This document shows, piece after piece, positions 39,262 through 48,700 of a stretch of DNA of 64,000 bases. The notes under the pieces are model-generated. The model saw nothing but the letters and a program-made list of their open reading frames with translations. It was not told the origin of the DNA and did not search any database. Within the stretch, counting starts at the first letter, position 1. Every line of letters starts with the position of its first letter. Location of the stretch: NCBI RefSeq assembly GCF_020042285.1, contig NZ_CP083388.1, forward strand, positions 2,568,001 through 2,632,000, given 5' to 3'. This DNA comes from Ferruginibacter albus (GTDB taxonomy: Bacteria; Bacteroidota; Bacteroidia; Chitinophagales; Chitinophagaceae). The position numbers and the translations under genes are program-made.

Positions 39262-39288
39262 GTCCGTCTTCGATAAACTCAGGCTGCC
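39262..39288. repeat. Short hairpin repeat, copy B (degenerate)
   Basis: GTCCGTCTTCGATAAACTCAG followed by GCTGCCAC aligns with the elements at 3150-3176 and 40482-40508, but its stem is largely unpaired. Confidence 0.45.
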
Positions 39289-39385
39289 ACCAAGTATATA
39301 TTGTTAGACCAACAAAGTATTTCTTCCATTTCTGTAACAATTTGTTTAGATATTTGTATTTACATAAACAAAACAACTGAAACAG

Positions 39386-40267
39386 ATGCCGGGAATATTA
39401 GATCTGGTTGGTAACACTCCCTTAGTAGAATTAAAACATATACCTACCAATAAAAATGTAACCATTTATGCAAAGCTGGAAAGTTATAATCCTGGTGGTA
39501 GCGTAAAAGACCGTGCTGCTTATGGCATGATAAAAGGCGCTATTGACCGTGGCGAATTAAAACCCGGAATGAAATTGATTGAAGCTACCAGCGGCAATAC
39601 CGGGATTGCATTGGCAATGATCGCCCGCTTATTTAATATAGAAATAGAAATAGTAATGCCCGAAGATTCTACCAAAGAACGGGTGTTGACCATGGAAGCT
39701 TTTGGCGCTAAGGTTATTCTTACACCAAAAGAGCGCTCTATGGAAGGTGCTATTGATTATGCCAATGAACAATTGGCAAAAGGCGGTTATTTAATGTTGA
39801 ACCAGTTTGCCAATGCAGACAATTGGGGTATGCATTATAAAACCACCGGTCCTGAAATATGGAAAGACACAAAAGGGACGATCACGCATTTTGTTTCTTC
39901 GATGGGAACTACAGGTACGATAATGGGCGTATCTAAATATTTAAAAGAACAAAACCCCGATATACAAATTGTAGGTTGCCAGCCAAGGGAAGGTTCCCGC
40001 ATACCGGGTATTCGTAAATGGGCGGAAGCTTACCTGCCTAAAATATTCGATAGAAAAAGAGTGGATCGCATTATTGAATTAGATGAAAAAGAAGCCCGTG
40101 CTATGACCAAACGCCTGGCAAGAGAAGAAGCTATTTTTGCGGGAATGAGCAGCGGCGGTGCTGTACATGCAGCCATTGAATTATCTAAAGGGTTAAGTTC
40201 GGGAGTAATTGTTTGTATTATCTGCGATAGCGGCGACAGGTATTTATCTTCGGGGTTATTTGATTGA
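39386..40267 (+). CDS. cysM: Cysteine synthase (O-acetylserine sulfhydrylase), CysM-like
   Basis: The 293-residue PLP enzyme should make cysteine from O-acetylserine and sulfide (or thiosulfate). The PLP lysine is Lys41 in GSVKDRAA, the phosphate-binding loop is TSGNTG (68-73), and the C-terminal cofactor contact is in CDSGDRYLSSG. EGSRIPGIRKW and EAYLPKIFD are typical of the CysM branch, so I prefer cysM to cysK. Length is normal. The gene is a single-gene unit with its own terminator at 40405-40434, flanked on both sides by copies of the same ~147-bp repeat. Confidence 0.93.
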   Translation: MPGILDLVGNTPLVELKHIPTNKNVTIYAKLESYNPGGSVKDRAAYGMIKGAIDRGELKPGMKLIEATSGNTGIALAMIARLFNIEIEIVMPEDSTKERVLTMEAFGAKVILTPKERSMEGAIDYANEQLAKGGYLMLNQFANADNWGMHYKTTGPEIWKDTKGTITHFVSSMGTTGTIMGVSKYLKEQNPDIQIVGCQPREGSRIPGIRKWAEAYLPKIFDRKRVDRIIELDEKEARAMTKRLAREEAIFAGMSSGGAVHAAIELSKGLSSGVIVCIICDSGDRYLSSGLFD

Positions 40268-40404
40268 TATTTTACGCAAAGAACGCTTAGAAACAAAGAC
40301 GCAAAGGTTGGTTGCAGTATAAAAAAATAGTTGCTTTAGCACATACTAAATCAAAACTAACAGGCGTTATAATAGTAGTTAAGTAAGTTTTTTAATAATT
40401 TAAA

Positions 40405-40434
40405 AGCCGGGCAGTGAAACACCCGGTTTTTTTA
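40405..40434 (+). terminator. Terminator after cysM
   Basis: AGCCGGG pairs with CCCGGTT around a 10-nt loop and is followed by an uninterrupted T-tract to 40434. It lies about 140 nt past the cysM stop. Confidence 0.8.
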
Positions 40435-40481
40435 TTTTATATACACCCTTCTTCCCTTCATTTTTTGAGTTAAATTATTCA

Positions 40482-40508
40482 GTCCGTCTTTTACAAGCTC
40501 AGACTGAC
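40482..40508. repeat. Short hairpin repeat, copy C
   Basis: GTCCGTCT and AGACTGAC form an 8-bp stem with one mismatch. Of the three related elements it is closest to copy A at 3150-3176 in stem quality. Confidence 0.5.
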
Positions 40509-40542
40509 AGACCATTATTTAACAGAATAAATAAACTCTTTC

Positions 40543-40688
40543 TTCACCTCTTCGCCAGTAACTGCAGTAGGCGCCTCTTTTGGTTTGGCATTGCCGCAGG
40601 CAAGATTGAAAAAATGCGAAGCAGGTTCTTTCAAAGAAGCAAAAGCAGCGCCGGTGCAGTTACGCAGCCCCGCCGCTGTGGAGGTGAA
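40543..40688. repeat. ~146-bp dispersed repeat, copy 2 (downstream of cysM)
   Basis: Same element and orientation as 39065-39213. Its ends read TTCACCTC and GAGGTGAA: relative to copy 1, both arms changed so that pairing is kept. Apparent reading frames across the repeat are not supported as genes. Confidence 0.85.
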
Positions 40689-40857
40689 AAATTTACAATA
40701 ACAGAACTCTATTCCCTTTGACAAATACAAATAATACAAAACATTTATTTTAAAAAATTATATAAGTGATGCTTTACAATAAGAAGATCTGGATGGTCGT
40801 TTATATAGTCCAACCACAAGATTGGGTTTTTAATTCGCCCTAGTAAAAATGAAAACT

Positions 40858-40888
40858 AAAAGTCATTGCTTACCGCTTTGACTTTTTT
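40858..40888 (+). terminator. Terminator-like hairpin upstream of the riboswitch promoter
   Basis: AAAAGTCA and TGACTTTT form an 8-bp stem followed by further Ts. It would insulate the fluoride-responsive promoter from upstream read-through. Confidence 0.6.
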
Positions 40889-40945
40889 CTTTTTATCCCT
40901 ATCTTCCTCAGCAATTATCCATTATAGAACACTTATAAATTATAT

Positions 40946-40953
40946 ATCTTTGC
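40946..40953 (+). promoter_or_regulatory. Candidate -7 box for the riboswitch and antiporter transcript
   Basis: TATCTTTG exactly fits TAnnTTTG and lies 17 nt before the aptamer, so transcription would start just ahead of the first aptamer stem. Confidence 0.65.
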
Positions 40954-40969
40954 GACACATTTATTTTAA

Positions 40970-41030
40970 GGTGATGGTGGACCACCTAATTGAACCGTCT
41001 CGACTTAAAGAGACTGATGGCGCCTACGGA
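40970..41030 (+). promoter_or_regulatory. Fluoride riboswitch (crcB motif)
   Basis: The aptamer has the crcB layout: stem AGGTG/CACCT (40970-40974, 40984-40988) with GATG at its start, linker AACC, stem GTCTC/GAGAC (40998-41002, 41011-41015), then the conserved TGATGGCGCCTACGG (41016-41030). GGTG in the first loop can pair with CGCC to form the pseudoknot. It directly precedes a CLC-F fluoride antiporter gene, the classic partner of this riboswitch. GCCTAC (41023-41028) is complementary to GTAGGC (41058-41063), just before the start codon, which suggests translational control. Confidence 0.93.
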
Positions 41031-41063
41031 TCTAATATTGATCATTGTAATTAATTAGTAGGC

Positions 41064-42359
41064 ATGAAAAAAAACAAATTTTCTTCTGAATTTTTCCCTG
41101 TTGTATCTCATCTTGTAAGATGGACTTTATTGTCGACTCCCGTTGCGATCATCATTGGTTCGCTGGTTGCTTTGTTTTTATTCCTGTTAGATAAAGTAAC
41201 ACAGTTAAGATGGCAGCATGGATGGCTACTGTTTTTATTGCCATTAGCGGGCGTTCTCATTTATTTCATATACAAATACCTGGGCAAAAATGCAGAAGCA
41301 GGAAATAATCTGGTCATAGATGAAATTCATGAACCCGGTGGCGGTGTTCCTGCCCGCATGACTCCTCTTATCTTATTCACTACCTTAATTACACATTTAT
41401 TTGGCGGCTCTGCGGGTCGGGAAGGCACTGCTGTACAAATGGGAGGAAGTATTGCCGGTTTCTTTGGCAGACTGATCAAACTTAAAAATGGAGACCTGAG
41501 AATATTATTAATGACAGGCATGTCTGCAGGTTTTGGAGCAGTATTCGGCACACCGGTAACAGGAGCGATCTTTGCACTGGAAGTTTTAACCATCGGCAGA
41601 ATAAGATACATTGCTTTACTGCCTTGTTTAATTGCTGCCATCGTTGCAGACATCACTTGCAAAGCATGGAATATTCAGCATACTGTTTACCATATTTTAT
41701 TTAAAGACAGCTCGCTTCATTTTTCTTTTATTCCTTTTGATGTTTGGTTATTGGTAAAAGTAATTGGAGCTGCAGTTTGCTTTGGTTTAGCTGGCTATCT
41801 TTTTTCATTGCTCACACACAGCATAAAACGAACCAGCAATCAATATATCAAAACAAAATGGCTGATACCTTTTATCGGAGGCTCTATCATCATTGCGCTT
41901 ACTTTTTTAATTGGCACAAAAGATTATTTAGGTTTAGGTGTTACCAATCCAACAAATGGTGCAAGTATCGTTGCTGCTTTCCATACAAGTCTTCCCTGCT
42001 ATAGTTGGTTTTTAAAATTGCTGTTTACTGCCATTACGATCGGTATGGGATTTAAAGGAGGAGAAGTAACGCCCCTGTTTTTTATTGGCGCTGCCTTAGG
42101 AAACGCCATAGCAATAGTAACGGGCGCACCGATTGATCTATTTGCCGGATTAGGCTTTATTGCTGTATTTGCCGGCGCTACCAATACGCCCCTTGCCTGT
42201 ACTATTATGGGCGTAGAATTATTCGGCGGAGAATATATTTTGTATTATGCCATCGCTTGTTTTACCGCTTATTATTGCAGCGGGCACTCGGGCATCTATT
42301 ATTCACAACGTGTTGAAAACTCAAAAATAAATTTTGAAAATTTGCAAAACGCAGAGTAG
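41064..42359 (+). CDS. CLC-F type fluoride/proton antiporter
   Basis: The 431-residue inner-membrane protein belongs to the CLC chloride channel superfamily. [11 protein letters not shown] (from Gly118, gating Glu120) has Thr where chloride-transporting homologues usually have Pro, and [15 protein letters not shown] (from Gly329) is the fluoride-branch version of the second conserved block. [16 protein letters not shown] and [17 protein letters not shown] complete the pore motifs. There are about ten hydrophobic segments and no cytoplasmic CBS domains, as in CLC-F. It should expel fluoride in exchange for protons. Expression is probably controlled by the fluoride riboswitch whose aptamer ends 33 nt before the ATG. 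Confidence 0.93.
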   Translation: MKKNKFSSEFFPVVSHLVRWTLLSTPVAIIIGSLVALFLFLLDKVTQLRWQHGWLLFLLPLAGVLIYFIYKYLGKNAEAGNNLVIDEIHEPGGGVPARMTPLILFTTLITHLFGGSAGREGTAVQMGGSIAGFFGRLIKLKNGDLRILLMTGMSAGFGAVFGTPVTGAIFALEVLTIGRIRYIALLPCLIAAIVADITCKAWNIQHTVYHILFKDSSLHFSFIPFDVWLLVKVIGAAVCFGLAGYLFSLLTHSIKRTSNQYIKTKWLIPFIGGSIIIALTFLIGTKDYLGLGVTNPTNGASIVAAFHTSLPCYSWFLKLLFTAITIGMGFKGGEVTPLFFIGAALGNAIAIVTGAPIDLFAGLGFIAVFAGATNTPLACTIMGVELFGGEYILYYAIACFTAYYCSGHSGIYYSQRVENSKINFENLQNAE

Positions 42360-42718
42360 TCAAGTGATTTCCAGCAACTTAAAATTTGCTTCGCAATTCC
42401 TTAACACGCTTACCGTTTCACTTCTCCACATTTCTTTAGAGTTGGCCTGATTCTTGCCAAACACAACATCGCTAATTTATACCATTTTCCTCCCTATAAA
42501 AAAACACCTTTGTCGATTTTGTTTTTTTCAATGTTACGACATCGATCCTTGCTACATACAATTTTAATTGTGTAAAAGCAGGCAAATAGTTTAGAACATA
42601 TTTGTTTTAAAGCAAGACAATATTTTCTATGGCTATAAAAAATTCCAGTATAAGCAGTTCAAAATTTTTTTGTTAAAAAGATGACGTGTCGCAAAGACTG
42701 CGTTTGACAAGTTTTAAA
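42360..42718. other. Gene-free gap upstream of the giant PKD protein gene
   Basis: A/T-rich sequence between the antiporter stop and the signal-peptide start of the next gene. I see no clear terminator hairpin, promoter box with a convincing match, or repeat. A nine-codon ATG frame at 42681 is too short to support. Confidence 0.5.
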
Positions 42719-45700
42719 ATGCCAGTGATGAAAAACCTCTTGACCCTTTTTTTAATGCTAGCCGTTGTGCCTTTATCTTACGCACAAAAAACGGCAAACG
42801 ATTTTAGTTCGGTTGTTACCTATACGGGCTCATATGCTTACGGTAATAATTTAGGATTCTACGGAAATCAACTCTCCGATCAAAACCTTGGACAGCTTGC
42901 CTACAACTCTGGCTCACGCTCCTTACGTCCATCTATTCCTGATTATTTTGTTACACCCAGTCCTACATTCAGAATTCCTGCATTTCAATATTACCAATCG
43001 TTGGGCATGAAAGACCTTACGGCTTTTTTAGGTGGTGCTGATCCATCTAACAGGGATACTGCTACTTACCCGGGAAGCGATACAAGAAGCTGGCTATGGA
43101 GAGGTTTATACAAGCCGATCTGGAATGCAGACGGTTCGATTGATACTGCTAACACTTTTGCGAATTATGTTTATAAGGCAGTAAACACTTATGGTCCTTA
43201 CGTTAAATTCTGGGAGATCATTAATGAACCTGATTTTTCAGGAACAGCGAATGCATGGCAGGACTCTTCTTATTCAACCAGCTGGTGGCATGTGAACCCA
43301 ACAGCCAATGAATTGAATAATTTAAAAGCTCCCATGTTCTATTATATACGCTTGCTAAGAATCTCATGGGAAGTAATAAAAAAGCTGCAGCCCAATGAAT
43401 ATGTTTGTACCGGTGGTGTTGGTTATCCTTCTTTTGTGGATGCTATTTTAAGAAATACAGACAACCCTGTTGATGGAAGTGTGACATCCGATTATCCTTT
43501 AAAAGGGGGTGCTTACTTTGATGTATTATCGTATCATGCTTATCCTTTTTATAATTTAAATTATTGGAGCAATGCCTGCGGCTGTACATTGTACAGAAGG
43601 TATTCCGATACATTGGCAGATGTTTTAATAGGGTATAAAAAACAAATTGATTACACATTAGGCAAATACGGCTATAACAATTCAACCTATCCTTCAAAAA
43701 GATTTATTGTTACTGAAACAGACGTGGCAAGACAGGTGGTAGGTTCTGATTGGGGAAGCAACGATGCGGCTATAAATTATGTGCTGAAGTCTAATATAAT
43801 GGCACAGATGAACGGCATTGACCAGCTATATAAATATAGTTTAGGTGAAGGTGCAGATGCCAGCAGTGTATTTAATAAATGTGGTTTGTATGGCGATCTT
43901 ACCCCGGCAACTACAACAGTAGACAATGCACCGAAAAATCCTGAATTCTATGCATTTAAAACCATGTCGAATCTTTTGTACGGTAAAAAATATGATGCAG
44001 CCAAAACAGCTCAGTTAAATTTACCGGCAAATGTAAGAGGTGCAGCTTTTAAAGGTGACGATGGAAATTATGTGTATTGTCTTTGGGCTAAAACATTTAC
44101 AGATCTAAGTGAAGTGGCTGCTGCTGTTTATACTTTCCCCTTTTCATTTTCAGGAACACGCAAAGAATGGGATTTTAGTTCAACAGGCGCAGCTACTGCT
44201 GCTACACAAACAGTTGCATTAACCGGTTTTCCTTCTTTTTTTATAGCCAATGCAAGTACTAATAAAGCTCCTACAGTAAATGCAGGAACTGATCAAACTA
44301 TTCAATTACCTACTTCTACTGTAACATTAAGCGGATCTGCTACAGATGCAGATGGCACCATTGCTTCTTATGCATGGAGTAAAATAAGCGGCGGGGCTGC
44401 GACTATTACAAGCCCTACTGCTACCTCTACGACTGTTACCGGATTAGTACAAGGAACGTATCAATTTGTTTTAACTGCTACAGATAATCAAAGTGCGATT
44501 ACAACAGACACAGTTCAAGTAATTGTAAAAGCAGCGAATGTTGCGCCTGTTGCTAAAGCCGGGACTGATCAAACTATTCAATTACCTACTTCTACTGTAA
44601 CCTTAACAGGAAGCGGTACGGATGCAGATGGTACCATCGCTTCTTATGCATGGACCAAATTAAGCGGCGGTACAGCTACTATTACAAGCGCATCGGCTGC
44701 TACAACAACTATCACAAGCTTGGTTCAAGGAACCTACCAATTTGTTTTGACTGTTACAGACAATCAAGGTGCAACAGGAAAAGACACCATACAAATAATT
44801 GTAAATGCTGCTGCAGTGAATAAAGCTCCGGTTGCAAATACGGGTAGCGATCAAACCATTCAATTACCTACTTCTACTGTAACATTAACAGGAAGCGGTA
44901 CGGATGCAGATGGAACTATTGCTTCTTATGCATGGACCAAATTAAGCGGCGGTACGGCTGCTATTACAAGCGCATCTGCTACTACAACAACTGTTACAAG
45001 CTTGGTTCAAGGAACCTACCAATTTGTTTTAACTGTTACAGACAATCAAGGTGCAACAGGAAAAGACACTATACAGGTAATTGTAAAATCAGCAAATGTT
45101 GCGCCTGTTGCTAAAGCCGGTACTGATCAAACTATTCAATTACCTACTTCTACTGTAACCTTAACAGGAAGCGGTACAGATGCAGATGGCACCATTGCTT
45201 CTTATGCATGGAGTAAATTAAGCGGCGGTACAGCTACTATTACAAGTGCATCGGCTGCAACTACTACCATCACAAGTTTGGTTCAAGGAACCTACCAATT
45301 TGTTTTAACTGTTACAGACAATCAAGGTGCAACAGGAAAAGATACTATACAGGTAATTGTAAAATCAGCAAACATCACTCCTGTTGCTAAAGCAGGTACT
45401 GATCAAACTATTCAATTACCTACTTCTACTCTAACCTTAACAGGAAGTGGTACAGATGCAGATGGAACTATTGCTTCTTATGCATGGAGTAAATTAAGCG
45501 GCGGTACAGCTACTATTACAAGTGCATCGGCTGCAACCACAACTATCACAAGCTTGGTTCAGGGAACCTACCAATTTGTTTTAACTGTTACAGACAATCA
45601 AGGTGCAACAGGAAAAGATACTATACAAATAATTGTAAAAGCAGCAAACATCTCTCCTGTTGCTAAAGCCGGTACTGATCAAACTATTCAATTACCTACT

Positions 45701-48700
45701 TCTACTGTAACCTTAACAGGAAGTGGTACAGATGCAGATGGAACTATTGCTTCTTATGCATGGAGTAAATTAAGCGGCAGTACGGCTACTATTACAAGCT
45801 CATCGGCTGCTACAACAACTGTTACAGGTTTGGTACAAGGGACCTATCTATTTGTTTTAACTGTTACAGATAATAATAGCGCTACAGGAAAAGATACTAT
45901 ACAAATAATTGTAAATGCTGCTGCAGTGAATAAAGCTCCGGTTGCAAATGCAGGCACTGATCAAACCATTCAATTACCAACAGCTACTGTAGCCTTAACA
46001 GGAAGCGGAACAGATACAGATGGAACTATTGCTTCTTATGCATGGACCAAATTAAGCGGCGGTACAGCTACTATTACAAGCGCATCTTCTGCAACCACAA
46101 CTATCACAAGCTTGGTTCAAGGGACCTATCAATTTGTTTTAACCGTTACAGATAATAATGGCGCAACAGGAAAAGATACTATACAAATAATTGTAAAAGC
46201 AGCAAACATCTCTCCTATTGCTAAAGCAGGTACTGATCAAACTATTCAATTACCTACTTCTACTGTAACCTTAACAGGAAGTGGTACAGATGCAGATGGC
46301 ACCATCGCTTCTTATGCATGGAGTAAATTAAGCGGCGGTACGGCTACTATTACAAGCTCATCGGCTGCAACTACTACTATCACAAGCTTGGTTCAGGGAA
46401 CCTACCAATTTGTTTTAACTGTTACAGACAATCAAGGTGCAACGGGAAAAGATACTATACAAATAATTGTAAATGCTGCTGCAGTGAATAAAGCTCCGGT
46501 TGCAAATGCAGGCACTGATCAAACCATTCAACTGCCTGTTTCTACTGTAACATTAACAGGAAGCGGTATGGATGCAGATGGCTCCATTGCTTCTTATGCA
46601 TGGACCAAATTAAGCGGCGGTACAGCTACTATTACAAGCGCATCTTCTGCAACCACAACTATCACAAGCTTGGTTCAAGGAACCTATCTATTTGTTTTAA
46701 CTGTTACAGACAATCAAGGTGCAACAGGAAAAGATACTATACAGGTAATTGTAAAAGCAGCAAACATCACTCCTGTTGCTAAAGCAGGTACTGATCAAAC
46801 TATTCAACTGCCTGTTTCAACTGTAACATTAAGCGGATCTGCTACAGATGCAGATGGCACCATCGCTTCTTATGCATGGACCAAATTAAGCGGCGGTACA
46901 GCTGCTATTACAAGCGTATCTGCTGCAACTACTACTATCACAAGTTTGGTTCAAGGAACCTATCTATTTGTTTTAACTGTTACAGATAATAATGGCGCTA
47001 CCGGAAAAGACACTGTACAAGTAATTGTATTAGCAGCAAACATTGCTCCCATTGCTAATGCAGGCTCTGATAAAATAATTACTTTGCCCATCACATCAGT
47101 TACAATAACCGGAACAGCAACAGACGCGGATGGAACGATCGCTTCTTATGCATGGGCTAAGATATCTGGTCCATCCTCTCCTACAATTGTATCTCCTGCA
47201 GCAGCAACTACCTCTATTACAAATCTTACTGCAGGCGTTTACAAATTCACACTAACAGTAAAAGACAATCAAAATGCAATTGATGTAGATACCGTTCAAA
47301 TAACAGCTAACACTGCGCCTATCGTAAATGCAGGTGCAGACCAATTAATAAGCTTACCTCTATCCACAGTTACCTTATCAGGAAGTGCGAGTGATGTTGA
47401 TGGAAGCATTACTGCTTATAAATGGACAAAAGCAAGCGGACCTACAGGTACTATCTCAAATTCTTCCGCAGCAAGCACATCGGTTACAAACCTTTCATCC
47501 GGTATTTATAAGTTTGCGCTAACGGCAACGGACAATAGCGGAGCTTCTTCAACCGATACAGTACAAATAACCGTAAATGCACCACCATTGATTAATGCAG
47601 GTAATGATACCGGTATTGTATTACCGGCAAATTCTTTATCACTGCAAGGAATAGCTACTGATGCAGATGGAACTATCGCTTCTTATCAATGGAGTGAAGT
47701 AAGTGGCGCTTCTACAGTAACAATTGCTAATGCTACCTCTGCAACTGCTTCCGTTACTAATTTAATTGCTGGTACTTATTTATTCTCGTTGACAGTTACA
47801 GATAACAAAGGAGCTGTAAGCAAAGATTCTATCCAGGTAACGGTAAGCGCTCCTGCAGCAACCAAGCCCAATGTGGCTCCGGTTGCCCGTGTAAGTGAGG
47901 ATATCAACATTACTTTACCAACAAACAGCACAGCAATAGCAGGTACCGGAACAGATGTTGACGGAACGATCGCTTCTTATGCATGGGCTAAGATATCAGG
48001 CCCATCTTCAGGTGCAATTACCAATAGCACTCTTGCAAATACCACTATTACAGGTTTAACAGTGGGCGTTTATAAGCTTTCATTTACTGTAACAGATAAT
48101 AAAGGTGCAACCGGAAAGGATACGCTTACTATTACAGTAATTTCCAACATTCCTAATAAAGCGCCTGTAGCAAATGCCGGAGGACATAACACGTTAACCT
48201 GGGTATTGACTACTGATAAAACAGCTACTTCTTCAGGCTTGATCAAAGCCAATACTATGGTGCCCGGTTTAAATTTCGCAAACCCCGGCACACATTCATC
48301 ATCTGATGGATATAAATGTTCAATTGCTTCAGACTTAAAATGGCCGCAGATAGCTACTGCCGGATATAATATTGATCTGCCACTGCAAACCAATACAGGA
48401 GTTGACTTTACCATTAATACCATTTCCTTTACTGCAAGAACATCAGGCGCCAGTGGTAATAACATCGTTGGTCTTGCATATCAAAAAGACAGTTTAGGCT
48501 CCTGGGTTCCTTTTGGAACTCCGCAAACTGCTGCAAGTGGAACTGTTACCAATATTACTTTTAACAATTTAGCTCAGTTATTACCTGCAGGACATAAATA
48601 TTCAATAAGAATGTATGTGTATGCTGCAGTTGCAAACATGACCTACAGCAGAACGGTATCCATAAAAAATATTATTGTGTCAGGTTCTTCTGCTTTGCAG

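Noticed and set aside
38995-39276. Frames crossing the first ~147-bp repeat
   Set aside because: The second repeat copy does not preserve the frame ends; sequence conservation is explained by the repeat.
40515-40739. Minus-strand frame across the second repeat with a lipoprotein-like FFNLACGN stretch
   Set aside because: Both copies share this translated block because of the DNA repeat; there is no signal peptide at a proper N-terminus.
40866-41054. 62-codon frame over the fluoride riboswitch
   Set aside because: The conserved features are RNA structure; the frame has no domain and overlaps promoter and aptamer.
44260-47040. CRISPR-like repetitive array
   Set aside because: Units are ~280 bp, protein-coding and nearly contiguous, with no short repeats separated by unique spacers.
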